From Kitasatospora atroaurantiaca (GTDB lineage Bacteria > Actinomycetota > Actinomycetes > Streptomycetales > Streptomycetaceae), in NCBI RefSeq assembly GCF_007828955.1, contig NZ_VIVR01000001.1:3410001-3474000 (forward strand): a stretch of 64,000 bases of DNA. Direction: 5' to 3'. Numbering within the stretch: position 1 is the first letter of the stretch; each line of letters begins with the position of its first letter. Positions 17,577-25,651 of the stretch are shown here, piece by piece. A program made the translations under genes and the position numbers. The notes beneath the pieces are model-generated. The model saw only the letters and a list, made by a program, of their open reading frames with translations. It did not search any database and had not been told where the DNA came from.

Positions 17577-17999
17577 TCAGGCGCCCACGGCAGCCGTCGA
17601 CACCGGCCAGCTCATGCGGATCAGGCCGCCGCCCCCTGCGCCGGTGGTGACCTCCAGGTCCTCCACCAGGCCGGTGATCACCGCGAGGCCCAGGGCATCC
17701 TCGTCGGCGTCGTCGCCTTCCCCGGAATCAGCCGCAGGCTGCCCCACCGAGCCGACCTCGTCCTCGACCTCGATGAGGAAACGCTTCTCCTGATCGGTCA
17801 GCGCGACCCGTACTGCGCCGTCCAGGCCGCCGCGCTGGTGCAGGGCCACCGCACGCGAACAGGCCTCGCCGACCGCGAGCCGCACCTCGTCGAGCACCGA
17901 CTCGTCGACCCCGGCGCGTCTGGCCACCGCCGCGGCCACCAGCCGGGCGGTGCGCACGTGCTCGGGCAGCGCGCTGAATCGAAGTTCGACGGTTGCCAT
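17577..17999 (-). CDS. Anti-sigma factor, SpoIIAB/RsbW-like ATPase (BldG partner)
   Basis: A 140-residue HATPase-fold protein of the anti-sigma factor type. The N-box region reads LDEVRLAVGEACSRAVALH, with Arg where the canonical N-box has Asn, and the G-box DALGLAVITGLVEDLEV follows an acidic insert (GEGDDADEDA). Proteins of this type bind a sigma factor and phosphorylate a SpoIIAA-like antagonist. The gene directly follows bldG on the same strand, the arrangement known from Streptomyces coelicolor, where the anti-sigma protein interacts with BldG and the pair can be co-transcribed. The intergenic hairpin at 18068-18093 would set the ratio of the two proteins. Confidence 0.88.
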   Translation of the reverse strand: MATVELRFSALPEHVRTARLVAAAVARRAGVDESVLDEVRLAVGEACSRAVALHQRGGLDGAVRVALTDQEKRFLIEVEDEVGSVGQPAADSGEGDDADEDALGLAVITGLVEDLEVTTGAGGGGLIRMSWPVSTAAVGA

Positions 18000-18067
18000 G
18001 TCTCCCCCTCCGGGGTTACTCCCCCACGCCTCGCGGAGGCGCTGGGGCGATGCCGGCCCCTCGCAGA

Positions 18068-18093
18068 CCGGCGGGGCCGGGCGGCCCCGCCGG
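18068..18093 (-). terminator. Intercistronic hairpin between bldG and the anti-sigma gene
   Basis: A perfect 11-base stem (18068-18078 CCGGCGGGGCC, 18083-18093) with a 4-base loop lies between bldG and the anti-sigma gene. bldG is known to be transcribed both alone and together with the downstream gene, and a leaky terminator here would explain this. Confidence 0.7.
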
Positions 18094-18184
18094 TACGCCG
18101 ACGTCGTGGTACCTGCGTCGTGTCCACGTGCGTACGCTCCACGTGCCTACGCGCGGTACCGGGAATCGGCGTGCTGAAGGTGAA

Positions 18185-18526
18185 TCAGTCGGTTGCCGCG
18201 ACGGCGTCTTCCACCGAGGTGTGGATAGGGAAGACCTTGGTGAGGCCGGTGATCCGGAAAATCTTCAGAATGCGCTCCTGGTTGCACACCAGGCGCAGGG
18301 AGCCCTCGTGTGCACGGACTCGCTTCAGGCCACCCACCAGGACACCCAGACCGGTCGAGTCGAGGAAGTCCACGCCCTCCATGTCGACAACCAGGTGGTA
18401 GTTGCCGTCGTTGACGAGCTCGACCAGCTGCTCGCGCAGCTTGGGGGCGGTGTACACATCGATCTCGCCGCCAACCTCGACGACCGTACGGTCACCGACA
18501 GTGCGGGTCGACAGGGACAGGTCCAC
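18185..18526 (-). CDS. bldG: Anti-sigma factor antagonist BldG
   Basis: A 113-residue STAS-domain protein of the SpoIIAA type, the length and sequence pattern of Streptomyces BldG. It begins [23 protein letters not shown], and the phosphorylatable serine is Ser57 in [14 protein letters not shown]. In its unphosphorylated state such a protein binds and sequesters the anti-sigma factor and frees the sigma factor; bldG mutants fail to make aerial hyphae and antibiotics. The start is the GTG at 18526, with GGAGG seven bases upstream; in-frame codons further upstream are arginine-rich and unlike the family. It is divergent from the helicase gene and followed by its anti-sigma partner. Confidence 0.96.
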   Translation of the reverse strand: MDLSLSTRTVGDRTVVEVGGEIDVYTAPKLREQLVELVNDGNYHLVVDMEGVDFLDSTGLGVLVGGLKRVRAHEGSLRLVCNQERILKIFRITGLTKVFPIHTSVEDAVAATD

Positions 18527-18746
18527 GGAACCTCCAGCACCTTGCCTTGCTACGTCATTGCGATCCTCGGCCGGGCGGCCGCCACCGCTGGGTCGCAGGC
18601 CGGGCACGACACGCCACGGCGTGGTGAGCCTCGGCGTTGCGACCCTCGGCCATGCGGCCGTCACGGCTTCATTCAACCACCTGTGACCATGCCCGCACGA
18701 TGGCTTGGAGCGATTCTCCGTCCCTCCGGTGACACACTGGGTCCTC

Positions 18747-21077
18747 ATGCCGCCCCGCCAACGCCCGCCCGAGGCCCTGCTCGCCGCTCTGTCCGCCGGC
18801 CGGGGCCGATCCGATCGCCTCACCCATACGGAGCATCTGCCTGCCCGTCAGGCCCGCTACGCCCCCTGGCCGGCGGGCATCCGGCCGGAGGTCGTGGCAT
18901 CCGCGCAGGCCCTCGGGGTCGAGCAGCCGTGGGCCCACCAGGCCGAGGCCATGAAACTGGCCAGGACGGGCCAAACCATGGTGATTGCCACAGGTACCGC
19001 CTCGGGCAAGTCGTTGGGCTATCTGGCGCCCGTCCTCAGCGAACTGCTGGAGGGAACCGAGGCCCGGAACGGGCGCGGCGCCACCGCGCTCTACCTGGCG
19101 CCGACCAAGGCCCTGGCCGCCGACCAGCGGCGCCGCGCCGCCGAACTCGTGCCCGGCCGTGTCCGCGCCGCCCTCTACGACGGCGACACGCCGCCCGAGG
19201 AACGCGAGTGGGTCCGCCAGTACGCCTCGTACGTGCTCACCAACCCGGACATGCTGCACCGGGGGATCCTCCCCGCCCATGCCCGCTGGGCCTCCTTCCT
19301 CAAGGCGCTCAAGTACGTCGTCATCGACGAATGCCACAGCTATCGCGGCGTGTTCGGCTCGCACGTCGCCCAGGTGCTGCGCCGACTGCGCCGGCTCTGT
19401 GCCCGATACGGCTCCACGCCCACCTTCCTGCTCGCCTCGGCCACCACCGCCGACCCTGCGGCCACCGCGCAGCGGCTCACCGGGCTGCCGGCCGTGGCCG
19501 TGACGGAGGACGCCTCGCCGCGCGGCCCGCTGGTCTTCGCCCTCTGGGAGCCACCGCTCACCGAGAACGTCGGCGAGCACGGCGCCCCGGTGCGCCGGAC
19601 CGCAACGGCCGAGGCCGGATACCTGCTCACCGAGCTGGTCGAGACGGGCACCCGGACGGTCGTCTTCGTCCGCTCCCGCCGGGCGGCGGAGCTGGTCGCA
19701 CTGCAGGCCCAGGATCAGCTGGGCTCGCCGCTGGCAGCCCGGGTCGCCGCGTACCGGGGCGGCTACCTCGCGGAGGAGCGGCGGTCGATCGAGCGCGACC
19801 TGCACTCGGGACGCCTGCTCGGGCTCGCCTCCACCTCCGCTCTCGAACTCGGGGTCGACGTGTCGGGTCTCGACGCCGTACTGATGGCCGGCTACCCGGG
19901 CACCCGCGCCTCCCTCTGGCAGCAGGCCGGACGGGCCGGACGGGAGGCCCAGGGCGCGCTGGCGGTACTGATCGCCCGGGACGACCCGCTGGACACCTAT
20001 CTGGTGCACCACCCGGAGGCCCTGTTCGCCACTCCCGTCGAGGCCACCGTGCTCGACCCGGACAACCCGCACGTCCTGGCCCCGCACCTGTGCGCGGCCG
20101 CCGCCGAACTCCCGCTCACCGACAGCGATCTGGAGCTCTTCGGGCCGTCCACCGGGCAGTTGCTCCCGGTTCTGGAGCAGCGCGGCCTGCTACGGCGGCG
20201 CGCCGACGGCTCCTGGTACTGGACCCGGCGCGAGCGGGCCGCCGATGCGGTGGACCTGCGCGGTGCCGGCGGCAACCCGGTCCAGATCGTCGAGGGCCCG
20301 ACCGGAAGGCTGCTCGGCACCGTCGACGCGGCCGCCGCACACACCACCGTGCACACCGGCGCGGTCCATCTGCACCAGGGGCGTACGTACCTCGTACAGG
20401 ACCTGGACCTGGAGACCTCGGTCGCGCTGGTCGAGCCCGCCGACCCGCCCTACACGACGTCCGCCCGGGACATCACCTCCATCTCGGTGCTCTCCACCGA
20501 CACCACCGTCGACTGGGGTGAGGCCCGGCTCAGCTTCGGCTCGGTGGAAGTGGTCAACCAGGTGGTCGGGTATCTGCGGAAGCGGATCTCCACCGGCGAG
20601 ATCCTCGGCGAGACCAAGCTCGACCTGCCACCCCGGACGCTCCGCACCCGGGCCGTCTGGTGGACCGTCACCGAGGACCAACTCCTCGATGCCGAGGTCC
20701 CGTTCGACCAGCTGCCGGGAGCGGCCCATGCGGCGGAGCACGCCTCGATCGGACTACTTCCGCTGTTCGCCACCTGCGACCGCTGGGACATCGGCGGTGT
20801 CTCGGTGCCGCTCCATCCCGACACCATGCTGCCTACCGTCTTCGTGTACGACGGCCACTCGGGTGGCGCCGGCTTCGCCGAGCGGGGCTTCCAGCGGGCG
20901 GAGCAATGGCTGGCGGCGACCCGGGACGCCATCGCGGCATGCGAGTGCGAGCGCGGGTGCCCCTCCTGCGTGCAGTCACCCAAGTGCGGGAACGGCAACG
21001 ATCCGCTGGACAAGGCGGCGGCGGTCCGGCTGCTGGACGTGCTGTTGGCGGGTGCCCCGGGCAGGTCTGCGACCTGA
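18747..21077 (+). CDS. DEAH-box helicase with DUF1998 zinc domain (MrfA/YprA-like)
   Basis: A 776-residue superfamily 2 helicase. Motif [10 protein letters not shown] is at 81-89, motif Ia [10 protein letters not shown] follows, motif II DECH is at 194-197 and motif III LASATT after it. Later motifs include [23 protein letters not shown] and QQAGRAGR (motif VI). The C-terminal DUF1998 region carries a cysteine cluster [10 protein letters not shown] and [12 protein letters not shown]. The related Bacillus MrfA works in DNA repair, so a role in repair of mitomycin-type damage is plausible. The ATG at 18747 starts the conserved region; an ATG at 18705 is possible but adds non-conserved residues. 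The gene converges on the tad operon, whose last reading frame may run antisense into it. Confidence 0.9.
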   Translation: MPPRQRPPEALLAALSAGRGRSDRLTHTEHLPARQARYAPWPAGIRPEVVASAQALGVEQPWAHQAEAMKLARTGQTMVIATGTASGKSLGYLAPVLSELLEGTEARNGRGATALYLAPTKALAADQRRRAAELVPGRVRAALYDGDTPPEEREWVRQYASYVLTNPDMLHRGILPAHARWASFLKALKYVVIDECHSYRGVFGSHVAQVLRRLRRLCARYGSTPTFLLASATTADPAATAQRLTGLPAVAVTEDASPRGPLVFALWEPPLTENVGEHGAPVRRTATAEAGYLLTELVETGTRTVVFVRSRRAAELVALQAQDQLGSPLAARVAAYRGGYLAEERRSIERDLHSGRLLGLASTSALELGVDVSGLDAVLMAGYPGTRASLWQQAGRAGREAQGALAVLIARDDPLDTYLVHHPEALFATPVEATVLDPDNPHVLAPHLCAAAAELPLTDSDLELFGPSTGQLLPVLEQRGLLRRRADGSWYWTRRERAADAVDLRGAGGNPVQIVEGPTGRLLGTVDAAAAHTTVHTGAVHLHQGRTYLVQDLDLETSVALVEPADPPYTTSARDITSISVLSTDTTVDWGEARLSFGSVEVVNQVVGYLRKRISTGEILGETKLDLPPRTLRTRAVWWTVTEDQLLDAEVPFDQLPGAAHAAEHASIGLLPLFATCDRWDIGGVSVPLHPDTMLPTVFVYDGHSGGAGFAERGFQRAEQWLAATRDAIAACECERGCPSCVQSPKCGNGNDPLDKAAAVRLLDVLLAGAPGRSAT

Positions 21078-21658
21078 GGCGGGGGGATGGGCGGGACCGG
21101 CGGGTGTGGCGGGGCCGGCAGGACGGTAGGGACCGGCGGGTGTGGCGGGACCGGCAGGACGGTAGGGACCGGCGGGTGTGGCAGGGCCAGCAGGACGGTA
21201 GGGACCGGCGGGTGTGGCAGGGCCAGCAGGACGGTAGGGACCGGAACGGGGGCGGCCTCCAGCTCGTCGGTACCCCAGGCCCAGACCGGTCCGGCCCGGG
21301 ATCGGGCCCTGGCCGGACCCACCGGGATCGGCAGACCGCCCGTCGGCACCTCGACCACCACCTCCACCGCGTCGGCGCCCTGGTCCACCGAGCAGGAGAC
21401 CAGCGAGGCCCGATGCTCGCCCGCGATCCGCGCCGCTCTCCCGCAGCCGCCGTCGGGGTCCAGCAGCAGGTGGTCGGCGGCGGCGAGCGCGGCCAGGTCC
21501 GCGGCCGACTCGGCACGGTGCCGGGCGGCCACCACCGACCCGACGGCAAGGCTCACCGCGAAGACCGCGCAGCCGAGCATGGCCAGTGCCACCAGCCACA
21601 CCGTTGCCGAACCCTGGTCGGGAGGGGCGGCGGACGTCCTCTGCCTCAAGGCGGCCAT
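20450..21658 (-). CDS. TadE-like pilus-assembly protein (Rv3654c type) with open-ended 3' extension
   Basis: The N-terminal 130 residues are a typical Rv3654c/TadE-like protein: MAALRQRTSAAPPDQGSATVWL, a membrane helix (VALAMLGCAVFAVSLAVGSVVAA), RHRAESAADLAALAAADHLL, and a short beta-rich domain ending ARSRAGPVWAWG. It should then stop, but the frame continues through four 12-residue repeats (VPTVLLALPHPP type, coded by a 36-bp minisatellite) and stays open to 20450, antisense to about 630 bases of the helicase gene. The biological end is therefore uncertain; translation may finish within or soon after the repeats in other strains. The start ATG at 21658 overlaps the upstream TadE stop (TGATG), so translation is coupled. 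Confidence 0.55.
   Translation of the reverse strand: MAALRQRTSAAPPDQGSATVWLVALAMLGCAVFAVSLAVGSVVAARHRAESAADLAALAAADHLLLDPDGGCGRAARIAGEHRASLVSCSVDQGADAVEVVVEVPTGGLPIPVGPARARSRAGPVWAWGTDELEAAPVPVPTVLLALPHPPVPTVLLALPHPPVPTVLPVPPHPPVPTVLPAPPHPPVPPIPPPQVADLPGAPANSTSSSRTAAALSSGSLPFPHLGDCTQEGHPRSHSHAAMASRVAASHCSARWKPRSAKPAPPEWPSYTKTVGSMVSGWSGTETPPMSQRSQVANSGSSPIEACSAAWAAPGSWSNGTSASRSWSSVTVHQTARVRSVRGGRSSLVSPRISPVEIRFRRYPTTWLTTSTEPKLSRASPQSTVVSVESTEMEVMSRADVV
21093..21236. repeat. 36-bp minisatellite, four copies
   Basis: Four contiguous 36-bp units (21093-21128, 21129-21164, 21165-21200, 21201-21236), each starting GGGACCGGCGGGTGTGGC, followed by eight bases of a fifth. The pairs 1-2 and 3-4 are most alike. 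There are no spacers, so it is not CRISPR. As 36 is divisible by three, the minus strand encodes a 12-residue proline-rich repeat in the pilus gene. Confidence 0.95.
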
Positions 21659-22041
21659 CAGCCACCACCCCCGTCCTCGCCGATGACGTCCTCTCGTGCC
21701 GCGACCGCGGAGGCGCTCAACCGGAGGGACAGCACCGCCCCGAGGCGCCCCGGCCCTGAGCACGGCGCTTCCACCGTCACCCGTACGGTGTCGCCGTCCT
21801 GGGCCACCTGCACGGCTGCTCCGGCCGGGGCAGCCGCCTGAGCCAGGGCGGCCGCGTCCGCATCGCCGCGGGCGGCGGCCCGAGCCCCGACCCGGGCCGC
21901 GTCCACGCACCGGATCTCGGCTGCCGCTGCGACGACGCCCCAGATCAGCATCGCGGCGAGGAGTACCAGCGCCGGCAGGGCCACGGCGGTCTCGGCCGTC
22001 ACGAACCCACCGTCGGACCGGTAGCGACGCTCAGACGGCAT
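21658..22041 (-). CDS. TadE-family pilus assembly protein
   Basis: A 127-residue TadE-like minor pseudopilin. After a short basic start comes GGFVTAETAVALPALVLLAAMLIWGVVAA, the canonical TadE motif (Glu at the processing-proximal position within a hydrophobic helix). RCVDAARVGARAAARGD follows, then a small periplasmic beta domain (VRVTVEAPCSG). It would sit in the cytoplasmic membrane as part of the Flp/Tad pilus assembly machine. It overlaps the end of the DUF4244 pilin gene by 11 bases and the start of the next TadE-like gene by one base, so the three are translationally coupled. Confidence 0.85.
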   Translation of the reverse strand: MPSERRYRSDGGFVTAETAVALPALVLLAAMLIWGVVAAAAEIRCVDAARVGARAAARGDADAAALAQAAAPAGAAVQVAQDGDTVRVTVEAPCSGPGRLGAVLSLRLSASAVAAREDVIGEDGGGG

Positions 22042-22333
22042 GGAGCGCCCGTTCCAGGAGTTCGCTCAAGGCACCCGAGACGGTGCCGCCGGTCACCACC
22101 CGGTAGAGGATCGCGGCGAAGGCGCAGGCGGCCACCGTGCCGACGGCGTACTCGGCCGTCGTCATCCCCGCGTCGCTGCGATCTCCGCGCAGTCGCGTGA
22201 GTCTGACGGAGAGCCAGCTCGACCGCCGTCGACAGAGTGCGAGGACCCGGCGGAGGCCGGCGCCGGCCCGCATGGCGGTAGCGGTCGCGGCGGTAGGGGT
22301 CATGGCGGTAGCAGGCGCGGCGGTAGCGGTCAT
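22031..22333 (-). CDS. DUF4244 Flp-type pilin
   Basis: A 100-residue protein. The C-terminal half is the DUF4244 signature RSDAGMTTAEYAVGTVAACAFAAILYRVVTGG, which resembles the Flp pilin class III signal: a glycine, then MTTAEYAVG with Glu five residues after the presumed cleavage point. It is therefore the likely structural subunit of a Tad pilus. The N-terminal 45 residues are unusual: an Ala/Thr/Met repeat (TATAAPATAMTPTAATATAM), coded by repeated GCGGTAGCGGTC-like DNA, then a basic stretch. A shorter start inside this segment is possible. It lies between tadC and tadE. Confidence 0.8.
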   Translation of the reverse strand: MTATAAPATAMTPTAATATAMRAGAGLRRVLALCRRRSSWLSVRLTRLRGDRSDAGMTTAEYAVGTVAACAFAAILYRVVTGGTVSGALSELLERALHAV

Positions 22334-22374
22334 GGCGGATCTCCTTCAGGGATTCGAGGATTCAGGTGGCCTGG

Positions 22375-23178
22375 TCAGATGCGCGGGGCGAAGAGGGTGG
22401 TCAGCCCCATCACCACCGGTACGACGCCGATCAGGATGAACGCGGGCAGGAAGCAGATCCCGAGCGGAGCTGTGGCGAGCACTCCGGCCCGCCGTACCCG
22501 CGCATGGGCGGCCCGGCTCGCCGTGGCCCGCTGGGCGTGTGCCAGCCCGGCGAGCGGGGCCGCCGGAGGGGCTCCGCTGACGGTGGTCCGGACGAGGCAG
22601 CGGGCCAGCGGGGCCAGGGGCGGACAGTCCGCGCCGAGCCGCTCCCAGCAGCCCTCCGGAGGCGCACCCAGGGCCAACTCGGCCGCCACTCCGGCGAGCC
22701 GCTCACTCATCGGCGAGCCCACGCTCCCGGCCACTGCCGCCGCCGCTACGGCCGGCGATGAGCAGGACCCGAGGCAGCCGGCGAGTAGTTCGGCCGTCAG
22801 CGGCAGCTGGCGGGTCAGCCGCTCCTGCTCCAGCGCGGCGCGCCGGGCGGCCGGTGACTGCACCCGCGGCAGCCACCTGCGCGCAGCGGCGCCCAACAGC
22901 ACTCCGGCCAACAGGCCCGCTGGGCCTCCGACCAGCGCCGCCGCACCGAGCCCGGCCACGACCGGTACCGACCACTCGGACGCCGCCAGTCGGCCCAGCC
23001 TCTCAGCGCCCACCATCCTGGCGGCCGGCGCTCGCCTCCTTCGCCGCCGCTCCGGGCGACCGCCGGACACCGCGCAGCGGTTAATCCGGCGCCTGACCGC
23101 TCGTCGCCGACCGGCCTCCAGCGCCTCCGTCACAGCCCCGACCACCACGACCGGCAACACCAGTGCCGCGGTCACCAC
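22375..23178 (-). CDS. Tad secretion membrane protein TadC (GspF domain)
   Basis: A protein of about 267 residues of the type II secretion F (TadC) family. It starts VVTAALVLPVVVVGAV, has a basic cytoplasmic stretch (RRRAVRRRINRCAV), central helices (VVAGLGAAALVGGPAGLLAGVLLGAAARRWLP), the GspF-like cytoplasmic helical part with QLPLTAELLAGCLGS, and ends in a hydrophobic pair FLPAFILIGVVPVVMGLTTLF. TadB and TadC form the inner-membrane platform of the pilus. The start is one of two adjacent GTG codons (23178 or 23175) that overlap the tadB stop, so the two genes are coupled. Confidence 0.82.
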   Translation of the reverse strand: MVTAALVLPVVVVGAVTEALEAGRRRAVRRRINRCAVSGGRPERRRRRRAPAARMVGAERLGRLAASEWSVPVVAGLGAAALVGGPAGLLAGVLLGAAARRWLPRVQSPAARRAALEQERLTRQLPLTAELLAGCLGSCSSPAVAAAAVAGSVGSPMSERLAGVAAELALGAPPEGCWERLGADCPPLAPLARCLVRTTVSGAPPAAPLAGLAHAQRATASRAAHARVRRAGVLATAPLGICFLPAFILIGVVPVVMGLTTLFAPRI

Positions 23179-24140
23179 GCCGGCTCCACGCGGCCGACCC
23201 GAAGCCGTGAGAGCCCGCACCCGCCTCCGGTCGCGCTCAACGGCCGCTCGTCCGGCACATCCTCCGCCGCCCGTACGATCCGCGCCGTCCACACCAGGCC
23301 GGCCGCCTCCAGCAGCGCACCCACCAGCAGACAGACCAGCCCCGCCGGGGTGTGCAGCAGAACATGTACGGGCTCCGCCCCGAGCGCCGCGCCGAGCAGC
23401 AGCCCGATCAGCGGCAGCGCGGCGAGGACGGCGATGGTCGTCCGAGGAGCGGCCAGCTCGCCCGCGATCTCCTCGGTCAGGGCGCGCTCGGCCCGCAGCG
23501 CCTCGGCCAGTTGGTCCAGCCCGGCAGCCAGCCCGGTGCCGCTCCCGGCGGTGACCTCCCAGCAGGCGGCGACGGCTGCGGCGCCACGGCCGCCGGGGAG
23601 TTCGGCGACGGACCGCAGAGCCGCGGGGATGTCCCCGCCGTACCGGCCGGCCGCCAGCCGGGCGGTCGGCTCGGCCCCGAGACCACTCCAGAGGACGGTG
23701 GTCCGGGCGGTCAGGGTGTACAGGGCCTGCGCAGGGGTGGCGCCGCTGCGCAGCTCTGCCGCCAGCCCTGCGCAGAGTTCGATCACTGCGGAGGCCCTAC
23801 GCCGGGCCTCGACCGCCAGCCGACGGCGGTCCCGCCACCGCCGCGCCGGCACCACGCCCGTTGCCACCACGATCAGCGGCACCGGCGACCGACTGGCCTG
23901 GGCGAGGGCCAACCCGAGGGGCAGGAGCAGCAGTTCTGGTACCAGCCAGAACGGCCGTGCCGCCCGGAGCCCCGCGAGCCAAATGCGCAGCCGGGTACCG
24001 GCCCCTCGGCCGGCGGACTCGGCGAAGAGCGCTCGGGTACGCCGGTCCGCCCGCGATCTCCGCCCGCGCCTCCGCCAGAGTCCCGCCATGGCCCCACTGA
24101 GGCCGACCGCCAACGCCAACGGCATCTGATGCCACGTCAC
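23172..24140 (-). CDS. Tad secretion membrane protein TadB (GspF domain)
   Basis: A 322-residue GspF-type platform protein. An N-terminal hydrophobic segment (MPLALAVGLSGAMAGLWRR) is followed by helices LVPELLLLPLGLALA and SPVPLIVVATGVVPARRW. The conserved domain contains ASAVIELCAGLAAELRSGATPAQAL and AACWEVTAGSGTGLAAGLDQLAEALR, and two C-terminal helices end it. It starts at a GTG (24140) with GAGAGGGGAC upstream. A 33-codon mini-ORF with its own membrane helix lies between tadA and this gene. The C-terminal 25 residues overlap the tadC start. Confidence 0.82.
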   Translation of the reverse strand: MTWHQMPLALAVGLSGAMAGLWRRRGRRSRADRRTRALFAESAGRGAGTRLRIWLAGLRAARPFWLVPELLLLPLGLALAQASRSPVPLIVVATGVVPARRWRDRRRLAVEARRRASAVIELCAGLAAELRSGATPAQALYTLTARTTVLWSGLGAEPTARLAAGRYGGDIPAALRSVAELPGGRGAAAVAACWEVTAGSGTGLAAGLDQLAEALRAERALTEEIAGELAAPRTTIAVLAALPLIGLLLGAALGAEPVHVLLHTPAGLVCLLVGALLEAAGLVWTARIVRAAEDVPDERPLSATGGGCGLSRLRVGRVEPAW

Positions 24141-24200
24141 CGCTGTCCCCTCTCGCCTTCACAACGCCTTCAGTAGCCATCGCGGCCGGTTCGGTTCGGC

Positions 24201-24302
24201 TCATGGCAGGCCCTTCGTCGCCGACTGCAGAAGCCGCCAGGCCGCCGCGGCCACCCCGCAGAGCAGCAAGGCCCAGAGCGCCTCCGCCTGCCGCCCGCTC
24301 AT
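24201..24302 (-). CDS. 33-residue membrane mini-ORF between tadA and tadB
   Basis: An ATG overlapping the tadA stop codon (ATGA) opens a 33-codon frame: MSGRQAEALWALLLCGVAAA followed by AWRLLQSATKGLP and a TGA, itself overlapped by another ATG (ATGA). The protein would be a single membrane helix with a short basic tail. Coupling at both ends suggests it is translated. It may be a genuine small membrane protein of the pilus machine, or the first helix of an originally longer TadB separated by a frameshift. It is too short to place in a family. Confidence 0.4.
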   Translation of the reverse strand: MSGRQAEALWALLLCGVAAAAWRLLQSATKGLP

Positions 24303-25651
24303 CGCAGTCCGCCGGGCAGGTCGATCCCCCGGACCGCGCAGCGCTGCCGCAGCCGGCCCCAGCCAGGGCCGGGCACACAGCCGCCGGCGGCGGTGAAGGT
24401 CATCGCGGGGACGGTCACCGCGAGTCCCCTCTCATCACCGGCGAGCAGGTGGAGTTCGGCCACCCGGCGCAGCCCCGTCCCCGCGTCGCGGACGAGGTGC
24501 ACGACCACGTCCAGCGCTGCCCGCAGCTGGCTGTGCAGCGAGAGCCGGTCCAGCCCGGCAAGCGAGCCCAAGGCCTCCAGGCGCGCCGGGACGTCCGCGG
24601 CGGTGTTGGCGTGGACCGTCCCACAGCCGCCCTCGTGGCCCGTGTTGAGCGCGGACAGCAGGTCGACCACCTCCGCGCCCCGGACCTCCCCGACGACCAG
24701 TCGGTCGGGCCGCATCCGCAGCGCCTGCCGGACCAGGTCCCGAAGGGTGAGCTCGCCCAGCCCCTCCTGGTTCGGCGGTCGGCTCTGCAGCCGCACCACG
24801 TGCGGATGGTCGGGCCGGAGCTCGGCCGAATCCTCGGCCAGGACGATCCGCTCGCCCGGCCCGACCAGCCCGAGCAGCGCTGCGAGCAAAGTGGTCTTCC
24901 CGGTGCCGGTGCCCCCGCTGATCAACAGGGACAGCCTGGCCCGCAGCACGCCCGCGAGCAGCTCGGCTCCGACGGGAGGCAGGGCGCCGCCCGCCACGAG
25001 CTCGTCGAGGGTGAACGGCCTCGATCGACAGGTCCGCAGCGAGATGTGGGTGCATCCGGCGACGATCGGCGGAAGCACGGCGTGCAGGCGGGTACCGTCC
25101 GGGAGTCTGGCGTCCACCCAGGGCCTGGCGTCGTCCAGCCGTCGGCCGGCCGCCGTGGCGAGACGGTGCGCAAGATGCCGTACCGCGTTGGCGTCCGGGA
25201 AGCGGATGTCCGGCGCTCGCTGCAGCCCGCCCCCACGGTCGACCCACACCTCGTCAGGACCGTTGACCAGGACGTCCGTCACATCCGGCTCGCCGAGCAG
25301 GCGGTCCAGCGGACCGGCCCCGACCAGCTCGGAGCGGAGCGCGCGTACCGCGTCGAGGACGTCGTCGCCGCCGAGCGGCGGCCTGGCGGCCCTGAGCGCG
25401 GCCGCCAGGGAACCGGTGGTGGGCGCGGCGCCCGCCTCGGCGAGGCGAAGCCGCACGGCGTCGATCAGCGCCGCGGCCCGCTCCTCCGCCACCCGGTCAC
25501 GAGCCGCCTCGTCCGCGGTGAGCGGGCCCTGTGGCACCCGGCCCGCCCCGGGGCGGGCACCAGGCCGTCGCGACCCCAGGGGCCGGCGGTGCGGCCCGGC
25601 GGTACTCGTGGCCTCGCCCGCTCGGGCCGGTCTGCGCAGACGGTCCGTCAC
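24299..25651 (-). CDS. tadA: Tad/CpaF-type secretion ATPase
   Basis: A 450-residue hexameric secretion ATPase that powers Tad pilus assembly. The first 100 residues are variable, then the CpaF/TadA N-domain GPLDRLLGEPDVTDVLVNGPDEVWVDR, the RLDDARPWVDARLPDGTRLHAVLPP segment and ISLRT. Walker A GGTGTGKTT is at 246-254, followed by the Asp-box region RIVLAEDSAELRP, the Walker B-type segment RPDRLVVGEVRGAEVVDLLSALNTGHEGG and the His-box CGTVHANTA. The GTG at 25651 is chosen because AGGAGGTG lies seven bases upstream and it overlaps the ssd stop (GTGA); a much longer in-frame reading further upstream is antisense noise. Confidence 0.92.
   Translation of the reverse strand: MTDRLRRPARAGEATSTAGPHRRPLGSRRPGARPGAGRVPQGPLTADEAARDRVAEERAAALIDAVRLRLAEAGAAPTTGSLAAALRAARPPLGGDDVLDAVRALRSELVGAGPLDRLLGEPDVTDVLVNGPDEVWVDRGGGLQRAPDIRFPDANAVRHLAHRLATAAGRRLDDARPWVDARLPDGTRLHAVLPPIVAGCTHISLRTCRSRPFTLDELVAGGALPPVGAELLAGVLRARLSLLISGGTGTGKTTLLAALLGLVGPGERIVLAEDSAELRPDHPHVVRLQSRPPNQEGLGELTLRDLVRQALRMRPDRLVVGEVRGAEVVDLLSALNTGHEGGCGTVHANTAADVPARLEALGSLAGLDRLSLHSQLRAALDVVVHLVRDAGTGLRRVAELHLLAGDERGLAVTVPAMTFTAAGGCVPGPGWGRLRQRCAVRGIDLPGGLR

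Noticed and set aside
21093..21236. CRISPR-like array of 36-bp repeats
   Set aside because: The units are contiguous with no spacers, slightly diverged, and code for a protein repeat. No cas genes are present.
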